Positions 1-7,106 of a stretch of DNA of 7,744 nt are shown here, in pieces. Below the pieces are notes generated by a model. That model had not been told where the DNA came from. It searched no databases and was given only the letters and a program-made list of their open reading frames with translations. The stretch lies in contig JAKLZD010000128.1 of NCBI GenBank assembly GCA_024256245.1, forward strand, positions 1 to 7,744. The letters run 5' to 3'. Position 1 is the first letter of the stretch, and each line of letters begins with the position of its first letter. The translations under genes were made by a program, and so were the position numbers. The stretch comes from Candidatus Methylarchaceae archaeon HK01M. Lineage in GTDB: Archaea; Thermoproteota; Nitrososphaeria; Nitrososphaerales; JACAEJ01.

Positions 1-599
1 CTTGGAGGACTATAAGTTGCATTACCTACCATAATATGTGTATGATATTCAGGTTATGCCATTATTATCATATAATTTTGGCCATACTTGAACAAAGTTA
101 AATCAGATTTCCGACGATATCAAATTACATGATTTGTCTATGTTCCTGTCTCTCCTTGATGTAAATATTGTCCAACTCCTATTAGTTCTATTATATAACA
201 ATCATACTCGACATCTACCATTGTAACTTTTAATTCTCCAATAACCTTTGAATTGATAGTTCCAGTCAATCCCCAGATATTGATATTAATACTATACACT
301 CATTTATCTCCAAATGACCAAGATGACATTTGTACTAATACTCCCTCGATTCCCGTTACAATTATTTGAAGTTCTTCGTGTGAAATAAAAGTTGACTACC
401 TAGTCTCATAGACTTCTTTCAAGAATATCTGCGCATGACCAAGAAGTGAAACGCACATCCATGGGCAAGGAGGTTTCATTAATTTGTCATCCAACGACGA
501 TAAAAAATGGTTGGTAGAAATTCCAACCCACACATCGACTTTGACATGATTGTTTAAAGAAGTTGACCATTTGTTACATATCTATCTGATGTTAGAGAA
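1..599 (-). pseudogene. Decayed protein-coding gene of unknown family (probable)
   Basis: No intact gene lies in this stretch. One minus-strand frame (codons beginning at positions such as 599, 398 and 302) gives protein-like sequence broken by stops at 582-584 TAG, 396-398 TAG, 300-302 TGA, 138-140 TAG, 120-122 TGA and 54-56 TAA. The open segments are 399-581 (61 codons, including VKVDVWVGISTNHFLSSLDD), 303-395 (31 codons, including HEELQIIVTGIEGVLVQMSS) and 141-299 (53 codons, including GELKVTMVDVEYDCYIIELI). In the last segment about 39 of 53 codons begin with a purine, as expected of coding DNA, and the residues alternate as in beta strands. No frameshift is needed to join the segments. 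All three stop types occur, so recoding of a single codon cannot explain it. I do not recognise the family, and the 5' and 3' ends are unclear. Chance remains possible because the region is AT-rich. Confidence 0.5.
574..585 (+). promoter_or_regulatory. Possible TATA element of the 609-947 gene
   Basis: The AT-rich run TTACATATCTAT is centred about 29 nt upstream of ATG 609. That spacing would start transcription close to the ATG and fits the lack of a Shine-Dalgarno. The match to an archaeal TATA box is weak. An alternative is TTTAAA at 553-558. Confidence 0.3.
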
Positions 600-608
600 T
601 TTCTTGAA

Positions 609-947
609 ATGGGAATCTTAAGTAAGATAAGAAGCTGGTTCAATGGAATAGAGACTGCACCCACAATAATGCCTATAGACGAGATAGACCACCCAAAAGC
701 AACAAAAGAGATCGGAGAACAGGATTTAAAGGCAGAAGAGCTGATAGAGGCTGTAAAAGTTGCCTATGAAGAGCCTAAGCCCGATTCTGTACAGTTCGTA
801 ACTACTCAATCTGAGACGATTCCATATCATGACAGTCAACCTACTCAGCCCAAGGCCGAACAAAATAAGAGAAGATCCCGTAAGTCTACAAAGTCAAGCA
901 CCAGATCGAAGAAGAAAGTAAAAGAAGTTGCCAAACTTGGGGCTTAA
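609..947 (+). CDS. Small hypothetical protein with acidic middle and Lys/Arg/Ser-rich C-terminal tail
   Basis: This 112-residue protein belongs to no family I recognise. The N-terminus (about residues 2-14, GILSKIRSWFNGI) could form a short amphipathic helix with Ile, Leu, Trp and Phe on one face. Residues 20-60 are rich in Glu and Asp. The last 27 residues hold 12 Lys/Arg, many Ser/Thr and a single Glu, resembling disordered nucleic-acid-binding tails. There is no Cys, signal peptide or membrane span. ATG 609 is the first usable start, because an in-frame TGA lies at 564-566 with no ATG, GTG or TTG between. No clear Shine-Dalgarno precedes it, while a TATA-like stretch lies about 27-35 nt upstream, so the mRNA may be leaderless. 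It converges on the reductase gene and shares a hairpin with it. It is probably a real gene given its length and biased composition, but its function is unknown. A nucleoid or RNA-binding role is only a guess from the tail. Confidence 0.6.
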   Translation: MGILSKIRSWFNGIETAPTIMPIDEIDHPKATKEIGEQDLKAEELIEAVKVAYEEPKPDSVQFVTTQSETIPYHDSQPTQPKAEQNKRRSRKSTKSSTRSKKKVKEVAKLGA

Positions 948-984
948 CCTGGTGATAGCCTCCCTCCAAAACCTTGCATAAAGA

Positions 985-1020
985 AAGACGAAAGATAATT
1001 TAGAAGTTATCTTTCGTCTT
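985..1020. terminator. Perfect 14-bp inverted repeat between convergent genes, likely bidirectional terminator
   Basis: AAGACGAAAGATAA at 985-998 is exactly complementary to TTATCTTTCGTCTT at 1007-1020, with an 8-nt loop. It sits in the 85-nt gap between the plus-strand gene ending at 947 and the minus-strand gene ending at 1033, 12 nt beyond the latter's stop codon. A transcript from either strand would fold the same way. A long T-run beyond the stem is missing on both strands, so it could also be an mRNA 3'-end stabiliser or a processing site. Confidence 0.6.
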
Positions 1021-1032
1021 AATTGACAGCAA

Positions 1033-2370
1033 TCAGATGTAAATCTTCTTAAATTCAGAGAATAGGTTATCGACGGATATCGACCAGATTTCATAATCTT
1101 CTTCTTCAGGATAATTCTCGTAGAGTTTCCTGACCTTCTTCATATATCTAGCAGTCTCGGCCAAATGTTTAAGAACGCTCAATCTCCTTATCCCCCTAAT
1201 TATCCTCTTGGCTTTTTCACTTATCGATAGGTGCCCACTACCGTAACTGAGTCTATCCAAGTCAGATTCGGTTATCAGCTTATTTCTCATGCCGAACTCA
1301 AGATCTTCATTGTCCAACTCTTGCAAGAAGATTTTGAAGATCTCCAAGCCAGCAGCCTTCATCCCATAAGCATCAACATACTCCTTGTTCACTCTCCATA
1401 ATATCTTGTTTGGATCGTCTTCATTCAAACTCTCTATTGCAACCCTTCCAGCTATACGTCCTGATATCATCGACTGTCCTATGCCGCCCCCATGTATCGG
1501 ATTTGCCGTAAAACCTGAGTCACCAGCAAATATGGTTCCAAAAGCCACAAGAGAATGAAGAGGCCTTCTAGTCGGTACTGCCCCCCCACCTTTATCTATA
1601 ACCTTTGAATCTTTAAGAACAGGAAGATTTGCAATACGGTCTTTGAAGAGACGTTTCGGATCGTTTCCAAGCCCACCTTTAACTCCTATGCCGATATTTA
1701 CAAGTTTGTCCCCTTGTGGGAAGAACCACCAATATCCTTGGGGGGCGATATCTGCATCTAAGTAGATTTTGGCTGAATTCGGTTTTTCTATCTCAACCTT
1801 TAACTCTCTGACTTCTCTATAACATACCGCAAAATCTTCCCATGACGGTTCCTTGACAAGCCCATGCATTTCGGGCAAAGTTCTTCTTATAGCTCCAGTC
1901 CATCCACTCGCATCTATGACAGTTCTACCTAAGAAGGATTGGATTCCCCTTTTTTTGGTATCTACAGCCTTAACTCCAACGACCTTCTCTTTCTCTATGA
2001 TAGGGGAAATTACCTTTGTATCAGGTCTTAGTTCCACACCTTTGTCTAGAGCTTGATTTAAAAGCCAACGACCAAACTCGTATCTATTTAAAGCGAAACC
2101 CTCCCCCTCTATCTTATAACTGTTCCTTCCAGAGGGGGAGTAGACAAGGACGGCATCTATCCGACCCCTTGCTACATCGCTTGGAGGATTCTTTAATTCG
2201 GCAGTTTTAAAGTGATGCGCGCCTATAGCATCCCCACAGACTTTCTTACCTATCTCTTTGAATTCTTTACAGTCCAGCATCAGTACTTTAGAGCTGTGCT
2301 CGGAAGCAGTTATACTGGCCATACATCCAGCCGATCCAGCGCCTATTATTATAAGATCATATTTCTGCAA
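1033..2370 (-). CDS. Geranylgeranyl reductase family FAD-dependent oxidoreductase
   Basis: This 445-residue flavoprotein belongs to the family that saturates the geranylgeranyl chains of archaeal ether lipids, or of free geranylgeranyl compounds, acting at the membrane surface. Visible motifs are an N-terminal FAD-binding Rossmann fold (GAGSAG, residues 10-15), the family's CGDA (45-48, with its conserved Cys), DASG (153-156), the substrate-pocket motif YWWFFP (213-218) followed by NIGIG, and the second FAD motif GDSGFTANPIHGGGIG (283-298). The length is close to the Sulfolobus enzyme, about 45 residues longer than the Thermoplasma type, and the extra part is a basic, helical C-terminus. The start is TTG at 2370-2368: a TAA lies two codons upstream, and the next Met falls after the GAGSAG motif. 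GGTG six nt before the TTG can act as Shine-Dalgarno. Exact substrate (digeranylgeranylglycerophospholipid, free geranylgeranyl diphosphate or menaquinone side chain) cannot be told from the sequence. Family assignment is firm. Confidence 0.93.
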   Translation of the reverse strand: MQKYDLIIIGAGSAGCMASITASEHSSKVLMLDCKEFKEIGKKVCGDAIGAHHFKTAELKNPPSDVARGRIDAVLVYSPSGRNSYKIEGEGFALNRYEFGRWLLNQALDKGVELRPDTKVISPIIEKEKVVGVKAVDTKKRGIQSFLGRTVIDASGWTGAIRRTLPEMHGLVKEPSWEDFAVCYREVRELKVEIEKPNSAKIYLDADIAPQGYWWFFPQGDKLVNIGIGVKGGLGNDPKRLFKDRIANLPVLKDSKVIDKGGGAVPTRRPLHSLVAFGTIFAGDSGFTANPIHGGGIGQSMISGRIAGRVAIESLNEDDPNKILWRVNKEYVDAYGMKAAGLEIFKIFLQELDNEDLEFGMRNKLITESDLDRLSYGSGHLSISEKAKRIIRGIRRLSVLKHLAETARYMKKVRKLYENYPEEEDYEIWSISVDNLFSEFKKIYI

Positions 2371-2375
2371 ACTTT

Positions 2376-2379
2376 ACAC
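2376..2379 (-). promoter_or_regulatory. Shine-Dalgarno GGTG deciding the TTG start of the reductase
   Basis: On the minus strand GGTG precedes TTG 2370 with TAAAGT between. It matches part of the archaeal anti-SD target GGAGGTGAT and supports TTG as the initiator. Confidence 0.5.
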
Positions 2380-2419
2380 CGAAATTCTATCATGAAGTCA
2401 TCTAGGATATGCTATAGGC

Positions 2420-2427
2420 TTATAAAT
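2420..2427 (-). promoter_or_regulatory. TATA box of the reductase gene
   Basis: The minus strand reads ATTTATAA here, a good archaeal TATA box. A start about 25 nt downstream would fall near 2397 and give a leader of roughly 27 nt that includes the GGTG. The 112-nt gap after the thermosome gene therefore holds an independent promoter. Confidence 0.55.
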
Positions 2428-2452
2428 AGAGATTTTGAAATAGTCTAACTAT

Positions 2453-2470
2453 TAAGATTAAAATAAAAAG
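2453..2470 (-). terminator. T-rich terminator after the thermosome gene
   Basis: Some 12 nt beyond the thermosome stop codon, the minus strand reads CTTTTTATTTTAATCTTA, a T-rich run of the kind that ends archaeal transcripts. No stable hairpin precedes it. Confidence 0.45.
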
Positions 2471-2482
2471 TCGGGGAAGGAC

Positions 2483-4141
2483 TTACTCGAACTCTCCCCC
2501 ACCGGGTCCACCGGGCATTGGTGGTGTCCTTGGCTCCCTCATCTTACTGGAGGCTATTACGTCATCGATTCTAAGTATCATGCATGCGGCTTCTGTAGCT
2601 GACTTTATTATCTGCTCCTTGACGATGACCGGTTCATAGATTCTTCTCTCAAATGTATCAATGATTCCTCCGTCCAAGATTCCGATACCCGCCCATTTCT
2701 GGCCTTGACCGTGCTTGGCCCTTAGCTCTACCTGAGTGTCTATAAGATCTAGTCCTGCATTTTCAGCAAGTGTTAGAGGAATTATTTCGATAGATTCTGC
2801 AAACTTCTGAACAGCTAATTGCTCTCTGCCAGAGAGCGTGTGGGACCACTCCTGTAATTCATATGCTATCTGAGCCTCCGGTGCCCCACCACCCGCAACT
2901 ATCGCAGGCTTCTGCATGACGTCTCTTGTTACACAGATGGCATCGTGTACCGATCTTTCAGCCTCATCGACTATCCTCTGAGTACCGCCCCTGATTAAAA
3001 TCGTCACAGCTTTAGGATTCTTACAACCCTCGATGAATACCCACCTGTCCTCCTCGATCTTCTTTTCTTCGACCAGTTCAGCAAATCCCAGATCACTTTC
3101 ATTCATATCTTCAAGAGTCGTTACTACTCTACCTCCAGTAGCCTTTGCCAGTTTATCCATATCGCTCTGCTTTACCCTCCTCACAGCCATCATACCCGTT
3201 TTTGCAAGATAGTGCTGGGCTATATCATCAATGCCCTTCTGACAGATAACTATATTGGCGCCTACATCAGATATCTTTTCCACCATAGCCTTTAACATAC
3301 GGTTCTCTTCATCAAGGAACATCTTTATCTGCTCAGGGTTGTTTATATTGATCTTGGCATCGAACTCCGTCTTCTCTACCTCAAGAGGAGCATTTATGAG
3401 AGCTATCTTCGCTTCCTTGATCCTTTTCGGCATACCAGCATGAACTATCTCTTTGTCTATTATGATACCCCTTATCAACATGCTTTCACCTAAAGAGGTA
3501 CCAGGCTTCTTCTCCACTTTTACATCGTCTATATCTACTCTATATTCACCGTTCACTTTTTCAGCCACTTGAAGTAGAGCATCTACTATAAGGTTTGCCA
3601 GTACACCACTTTCTCTTGATACCATCTTCGTCTCCATGCTCGTCTTGGCTATCTGGGCGAGCCATTCTTTATCGTCAGCAGGTATAGGTACTGCTATCTT
3701 GTCGAGCACCTTTAGTGCCTGCTCAGCAGCCTTTCTATAACCATCCACTATGGTTGTTGGGTGGACATCCTTGTTGATGAGTTCGTCAGCTCTCTCTAAA
3801 AGAGCTCCTGCGAGGACTACCGATGAGGTCGTCCCATCTCCTACTTCATTATCGGTGGTCTTTGCGATTTCAACCATCATCTTCGCTGATGGATGTTGAA
3901 TGTCGATCTCCTTCAGTATAGTCGCTCCATCACTGGTTATCGTAACGTCACCTAGGCTGTCGACGAGCATCTTGTCCATACCTCGTGGCCCTAGAGAGGA
4001 CCTTATGACCTCTGCTACCAGTTTAGCAGCCATTATGTTATTTCTTTGAGCGTCTTTACCCTTGGTTTGGGCAGTACCCTCCCTAAGGATTAGGATGGGC
4101 TGTCCGGTTTGAGTAACTGCAGGGATAGCTTGTGCACACAT
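2483..4141 (-). CDS. ths: Thermosome subunit (group II chaperonin)
   Basis: This is a 552-residue subunit of the double-ring cytosolic chaperonin that folds proteins in an ATP-driven chamber with a built-in lid. Numbered from ATG 4141: TGQPILILREGT (12-23), the nucleotide-binding LGPRGMDKML (50-59), the phosphate loop GDGTTS (101-106), ERSVHDA (395-401, whose Asp is the expected general base for ATP hydrolysis) and GGGAPE (417-422). Apical-domain sequence lies between about 200 and 370. Length is normal. The tail is short and Pro/Gly-rich, ending GGPGGGEFE, without the GGM repeats of some thermosomes. A GTG at 4153 would add four residues (ending KK), but it lies inside a near-perfect Shine-Dalgarno whose 7-nt spacing points to ATG 4141, so ATG 4141 is chosen. 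It follows tldE by 66 nt in the same direction but has its own TATA box, so it is probably expressed separately and strongly. Only one subunit gene is seen here. Confidence 0.97.
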   Translation of the reverse strand: MCAQAIPAVTQTGQPILILREGTAQTKGKDAQRNNIMAAKLVAEVIRSSLGPRGMDKMLVDSLGDVTITSDGATILKEIDIQHPSAKMMVEIAKTTDNEVGDGTTSSVVLAGALLERADELINKDVHPTTIVDGYRKAAEQALKVLDKIAVPIPADDKEWLAQIAKTSMETKMVSRESGVLANLIVDALLQVAEKVNGEYRVDIDDVKVEKKPGTSLGESMLIRGIIIDKEIVHAGMPKRIKEAKIALINAPLEVEKTEFDAKININNPEQIKMFLDEENRMLKAMVEKISDVGANIVICQKGIDDIAQHYLAKTGMMAVRRVKQSDMDKLAKATGGRVVTTLEDMNESDLGFAELVEEKKIEEDRWVFIEGCKNPKAVTILIRGGTQRIVDEAERSVHDAICVTRDVMQKPAIVAGGGAPEAQIAYELQEWSHTLSGREQLAVQKFAESIEIIPLTLAENAGLDLIDTQVELRAKHGQGQKWAGIGILDGGIIDTFERRIYEPVIVKEQIIKSATEAACMILRIDDVIASSKMREPRTPPMPGGPGGGEFE

Positions 4142-4148
4142 TTTTTTA

Positions 4149-4156
4149 ATCACCTC
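4149..4156 (-). promoter_or_regulatory. Strong Shine-Dalgarno GAGGTGAT of the thermosome gene
   Basis: The minus strand reads GAGGTGAT, eight bases complementary to the archaeal 16S rRNA 3' end, with TAAAAAA (7 nt) before ATG 4141. Because GTG 4153 is part of this site, that GTG is unlikely to be the initiator. Confidence 0.85.
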
Positions 4157-4186
4157 ATAACTTAATATGAGTGATTTTTTTCTACC

Positions 4187-4197
4187 TTTTATATTTT
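4187..4197 (-). promoter_or_regulatory. TATA box of the thermosome gene
   Basis: The minus strand reads AAATATAAAAG just inside the 66-nt gap after tldE. A start about 25 nt downstream, near 4165, gives a leader of about 24 nt that carries the GAGGTGAT site. Confidence 0.6.
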
Positions 4198-4207
4198 ACT
4201 ATACGTA

Positions 4208-5539
4208 TCATTGTAAAGCCTTCGTTATCGTGACATCTTTTATAAGCATTGCAGGAGCAAGAGTTGGGATAGATACTTCCCACCATTCGATCCACCTTCT
4301 ATCCTTAGATATGCCGAGGATGCTGTTAAGCTGTCTTGGAATGCTATCGCTTATTCGAAGCCCTGAGACGGGGTGCTTTATTTTGCCATTTTCTATCAAG
4401 AATGTTGCATCTCTAGGAATCGTTGAGTACTCCCCAGTCCTCATATTCTGAAACCTTGTATACCAATTGTTCGTTACTAAAATGCCCTTTTTTACTTCTT
4501 TTATAATATTATCTAAACTCATCATTCCAGGGTCCACTATAAGGTTCCAGGGATGGGGTTCTATTATTCCTGCATTGCCTGTAGAAGACTTACCAAATTT
4601 TCTTGCCGTAGTGCAGTTGTGGAGGTAACCCTTCAATACACCTTTTTCGATGATTATATTCTCACGAGTCGGTGCGCCTTCATCATCAAAACCTCTCCCC
4701 CCAAGGCCTCCTTCTACCACACCATAGTCCCTCAGAGTAAATTCATCTACACCTACCTTCTGATCAACTTTATCAGCCAAGAAGGAGAAGCCAGCATCGA
4801 CCGTGAACGCTGATGAAAAGGAGCCGATATGCTGAACTATATCCGCTGTTACAGTAGGCATTGTAACGAGGTCGTAGATACCTTCTTCCCAAGAATGAGG
4901 GTTTATAGAGATTTTTGCATATTCTCCTGCTACTCTTCCTGCTTCAGAAGGATTAAAGTCGGCGATCCTTGCAGCACATGATAGTCCATGACCACTCGTC
5001 TCTTCATTGGTAAAAGCCCTCACATTGAGCAATATCTTTGTTGTTTTATCCTTTCCCTTAGCATCTCCTGATGTAATAATAGTAATCTCTTCCTCTGAAG
5101 TCATCAAAGAACCTGAAACCCTAGTTGCCCCTGCTTCGATCCCTGCATCTACAGCTTCTTTAGCGAAATCTATCAATTTTACCCCATCTTCAGCCAATTT
5201 TTTATCGTAAATTCCGTGTAATGGATAACTGAATTCTCCTTTTGGCAGTGGTGTATACTCTGAACTGGGCGATATTACCTCACTGGCTTTTATCAGATCT
5301 GAAGCGAATATTTTTATCCTTTCTGCGCTTGGATTGGATGTGGCACCTATCATCCTCTTATTATCCTTTGCTATGTAGAGGAAAAGCTCTAGATTTTTAA
5401 TATTCTTGGTTACCGTAATAGAGTTGTTGCTGAACCTTATCTGGTTTTCATTGTTCTTGGCACATATGGCGGATACATCTGTTGCTCCAAGCTTCAATGC
5501 TTCTCTGAGGGCTAGATCGGCCAGCTCGATTATCTCCAC
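4208..5539 (-). CDS. tldE: TldE/PmbA-type partner subunit of the TldD metalloprotease
   Basis: This 443-residue protein is the TldE (PmbA) member of the TldD/TldE pair. In bacteria the two form a heterodimer in which TldE lacks the metal site and helps unfolded peptide reach TldD. Known bacterial roles are removal of the microcin B17 leader and CcdA turnover; the archaeal substrate is unknown. Supporting features are the N-terminal LADLALREALKLGATDVSAI, the family segment HNCTTARKFGKSSTGNAG, length near the usual 440-450, and no HExxxH motif. The start is GTG 5539-5537, one nucleotide after the tldD stop codon; no early in-frame ATG exists. Such tight packing suggests translational coupling and roughly equal amounts of the two subunits. 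No clear separate Shine-Dalgarno is seen, and no T-run terminator separates it from the thermosome promoter. Family assignment is firm; physiological role is open. Confidence 0.93.
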   Translation of the reverse strand: MEIIELADLALREALKLGATDVSAICAKNNENQIRFSNNSITVTKNIKNLELFLYIAKDNKRMIGATSNPSAERIKIFASDLIKASEVISPSSEYTPLPKGEFSYPLHGIYDKKLAEDGVKLIDFAKEAVDAGIEAGATRVSGSLMTSEEEITIITSGDAKGKDKTTKILLNVRAFTNEETSGHGLSCAARIADFNPSEAGRVAGEYAKISINPHSWEEGIYDLVTMPTVTADIVQHIGSFSSAFTVDAGFSFLADKVDQKVGVDEFTLRDYGVVEGGLGGRGFDDEGAPTRENIIIEKGVLKGYLHNCTTARKFGKSSTGNAGIIEPHPWNLIVDPGMMSLDNIIKEVKKGILVTNNWYTRFQNMRTGEYSTIPRDATFLIENGKIKHPVSGLRISDSIPRQLNSILGISKDRRWIEWWEVSIPTLAPAMLIKDVTITKALQ

Positions 5540-5540
5540 C

Positions 5541-6983
5541 TTATCTCGCCCCTAACCTAATTGCTCTGAGTCTCATATCTGGTCCACCAGTCCATACGGG
5601 AGCGCTTTGCATAGGGTCTCCTTTGCCACAAGTTGCAGCCACGAACTCAACCTCCTTACCCCTTGCATCCACACTACTCCATAACTTAGGTGTTGTGATC
5701 TCTAAGATGGGGTTCCTTACCATGCCTTTGATCTCCCCCTTTTCTATCATGTAAGCCTCTAGACCCACATATCTTTGATTGAAGCGCTTATCATCGATAT
5801 TCCATTCCATGAAGGACTTGATATAGACGCCGGATTTGATATCTTCTAAAAGTTCTTCTAGAGAGTAGTCACCAGGCTCAATGTAAGTATTTGCCATTCT
5901 TATTATAGGCTCTCTATCGTAACTCATAGACCTTGATGCACCATTGCTGGACACGCCAAATTCATATGCTGTGGATCTGTTATGTAAAAATTCACGAATT
6001 ACTCCTGCCTCGATCAATATTCTCTTTCTAGCAGGGACACCCTCATCATCGTAAAGGTAAAAACCATTAGAGTGTAAAATTGTAGGATCGTCACTCACAT
6101 AGGCTTCTTCGCTTCCTATCTTCAGACCTATATCATCAGACTTTAGATAAGATTCGCCTGCTTGAGCTGCTTCTCTTCCCAGTATCCTATCAGCTTCACC
6201 AGGATGACCTGATGATTCGTGAGCGATTATACCACTGACATCAGGACCGAGAACAACATCTACCGTCTCCTTTGGAGGTTTTTGGTCGTTCTTTACAACT
6301 AGGGCAAGATTCTCCGCCTCTTTTTGGACATATTCGTAAATCTTCAGTCTATCTACTACCTCCCATCCCCCACTCTCGCCAAGTTGAGAATAGCCAGAAG
6401 GTATAGTTATAGTAACTGTCTTGCCTCGGTAAGAAGTTGTGACGTAGCTGTAGAAGCCCAAGCGAGGTACCCTGCTCCTTATCCTTGCCCCATTACTGTT
6501 CATATACATCTTTTCTTCAAGAAGAGTTGTCGATACAAGTAACCTATTCGGGAAAGCAACGCCAGCTTTCCCGTCCTTTATCTGATATTCAATGTTCTTT
6601 AACATTTCAAAAAGGTCTTCAAAGCCAACATTCTCTATGCTCTTCTTCTCCTCTGCTCTCCAATCCTCATTTATCGCCCTCTCTTCGCTTAAAATTATCT
6701 TATACTCTAAAAGGGATGATGATGCCTTCGCTCTTTTGACAGCCTTCTCTAAAATGACTTTTATATTATCCCATGATAGATCGTTGGTAGCCGAAAAGGC
6801 TAGAGAGCCAGAACAGATTACCCTTATTCCAATGCCGTAAGCGTCTCCAATCATAGCCGGCTCTGGAACTCCGTTTCTTAACAGACAACCAGTTGTCTTT
6901 ATCTTATGTAGTCTAGCCTCTGCATACTCCGCACCAAGTTTTTGAGCGAGATCGACCGTTGATCTCAGTAGGTCTTCGTCCAA
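5541..6983 (-). CDS. tldD: TldD-type zinc metalloprotease
   Basis: This 480-residue protein is the catalytic half of TldD/TldE, a cytosolic peptidase that cleaves unfolded peptides inside a closed heterodimer. The zinc motif HESSGH (HExxxH) is at residues 255-260, giving two His ligands and the catalytic Glu. The C-terminal CGKGDPMQ segment provides Cys452, matching the third zinc ligand known for TldD. All three ligands are present, so it should be active. The N-terminus (LVDLAQ-like helix, then LGAEYAEARLH) aligns with the family, and length is normal. The start is TTG 6983-6981: the frame is closed by TAA further upstream and offers no ATG or GTG before the conserved helix. GAGGCGAT, a one-mismatch Shine-Dalgarno, precedes it. 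It leads an operon with tldE and diverges from a DUF123 gene. No RiPP precursor or cyclase gene is in view, so a peptide-maturation role is not supported here. Confidence 0.95.
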   Translation of the reverse strand: MDEDLLRSTVDLAQKLGAEYAEARLHKIKTTGCLLRNGVPEPAMIGDAYGIGIRVICSGSLAFSATNDLSWDNIKVILEKAVKRAKASSSLLEYKIILSEERAINEDWRAEEKKSIENVGFEDLFEMLKNIEYQIKDGKAGVAFPNRLLVSTTLLEEKMYMNSNGARIRSRVPRLGFYSYVTTSYRGKTVTITIPSGYSQLGESGGWEVVDRLKIYEYVQKEAENLALVVKNDQKPPKETVDVVLGPDVSGIIAHESSGHPGEADRILGREAAQAGESYLKSDDIGLKIGSEEAYVSDDPTILHSNGFYLYDDEGVPARKRILIEAGVIREFLHNRSTAYEFGVSSNGASRSMSYDREPIIRMANTYIEPGDYSLEELLEDIKSGVYIKSFMEWNIDDKRFNQRYVGLEAYMIEKGEIKGMVRNPILEITTPKLWSSVDARGKEVEFVAATCGKGDPMQSAPVWTGGPDMRLRAIRLGAR

Positions 6984-6987
6984 AATA

Positions 6988-6995
6988 ATCGCCTC
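6988..6995 (-). promoter_or_regulatory. Shine-Dalgarno-like GAGGCGAT supporting the TTG start of tldD
   Basis: The minus strand reads GAGGCGAT four nt before TTG 6983, one base different from the GAGGTGAT used by the thermosome gene. It supports the TTG as the initiation codon. Confidence 0.5.
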
Positions 6996-7040
6996 AGATG
7001 ATTGGATAAGACCATGAAAAAAACTTTACTTAATGGTTCT

Positions 7041-7048
7041 CTTATATG
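7041..7048. promoter_or_regulatory. TATA-like element between divergent tldD and DUF123 genes
   Basis: CTTATATG on the plus strand is CATATAAG on the minus strand, so it is TATA-like both ways. It lies about 60 nt from TTG 6983 on one side and about 60 nt from the likely DUF123 start near 7104-7107 on the other. Each direction would then have a leader of about 35 nt. No other convincing TATA box is seen in this 120-nt gap. Confidence 0.4.
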
Positions 7049-7093
7049 GTTGGTAGATCGATATGTCTCCTTTTGACATCTTTAGAATTGGAT

Positions 7094-7099
7094 GGAGGT
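7094..7099 (+). promoter_or_regulatory. Shine-Dalgarno GGAGGT upstream of the DUF123 gene
   Basis: A perfect GGAGGT lies 4 nt before ATT 7104 and 7 nt before CTG 7107, but over 70 nt before GTG 7173. It argues that translation begins at one of the first two codons, both unusual initiators. Confidence 0.6.
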
Positions 7100-7106
7100 T
7101 TGAATT

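Noticed and set aside
138..398. In-frame TAG codons in the decayed frame as pyrrolysine or other recoding.
   Set aside because: TGA and TAA interrupt the same frame, the segments do not resemble known pyrrolysine proteins, and no recoding element is visible.
507..518. The 12-mer ATGGTTGGTAGA recurs at 7046-7057, and its last 10 bases recur at 7178-7187.
   Set aside because: One or two shared 12-mers are expected by chance in a window of this size. The third copy is inside coding sequence, and no spacing pattern or flanking similarity supports a repeat or regulatory element.
509..528. Inverted repeat GGTTGG/CCAACC with an 8-nt loop.
   Set aside because: The 6-bp stem falls inside the minus-strand decayed frame, with no T-run or gene end nearby, and is short enough to be chance.
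951..1020. Possible C/D-box small RNA, from a GTGATAG box-C-like stretch after the small gene.
   Set aside because: The C box is imperfect and no CTGA D box lies at a suitable distance. The stem at 985-1020 is better explained as a terminator.
894..1094. 66-codon minus-strand frame spanning the hairpin between convergent genes.
   Set aside because: It overlaps both flanking genes and the hairpin, and its product looks like a shadow of their coding sequence.
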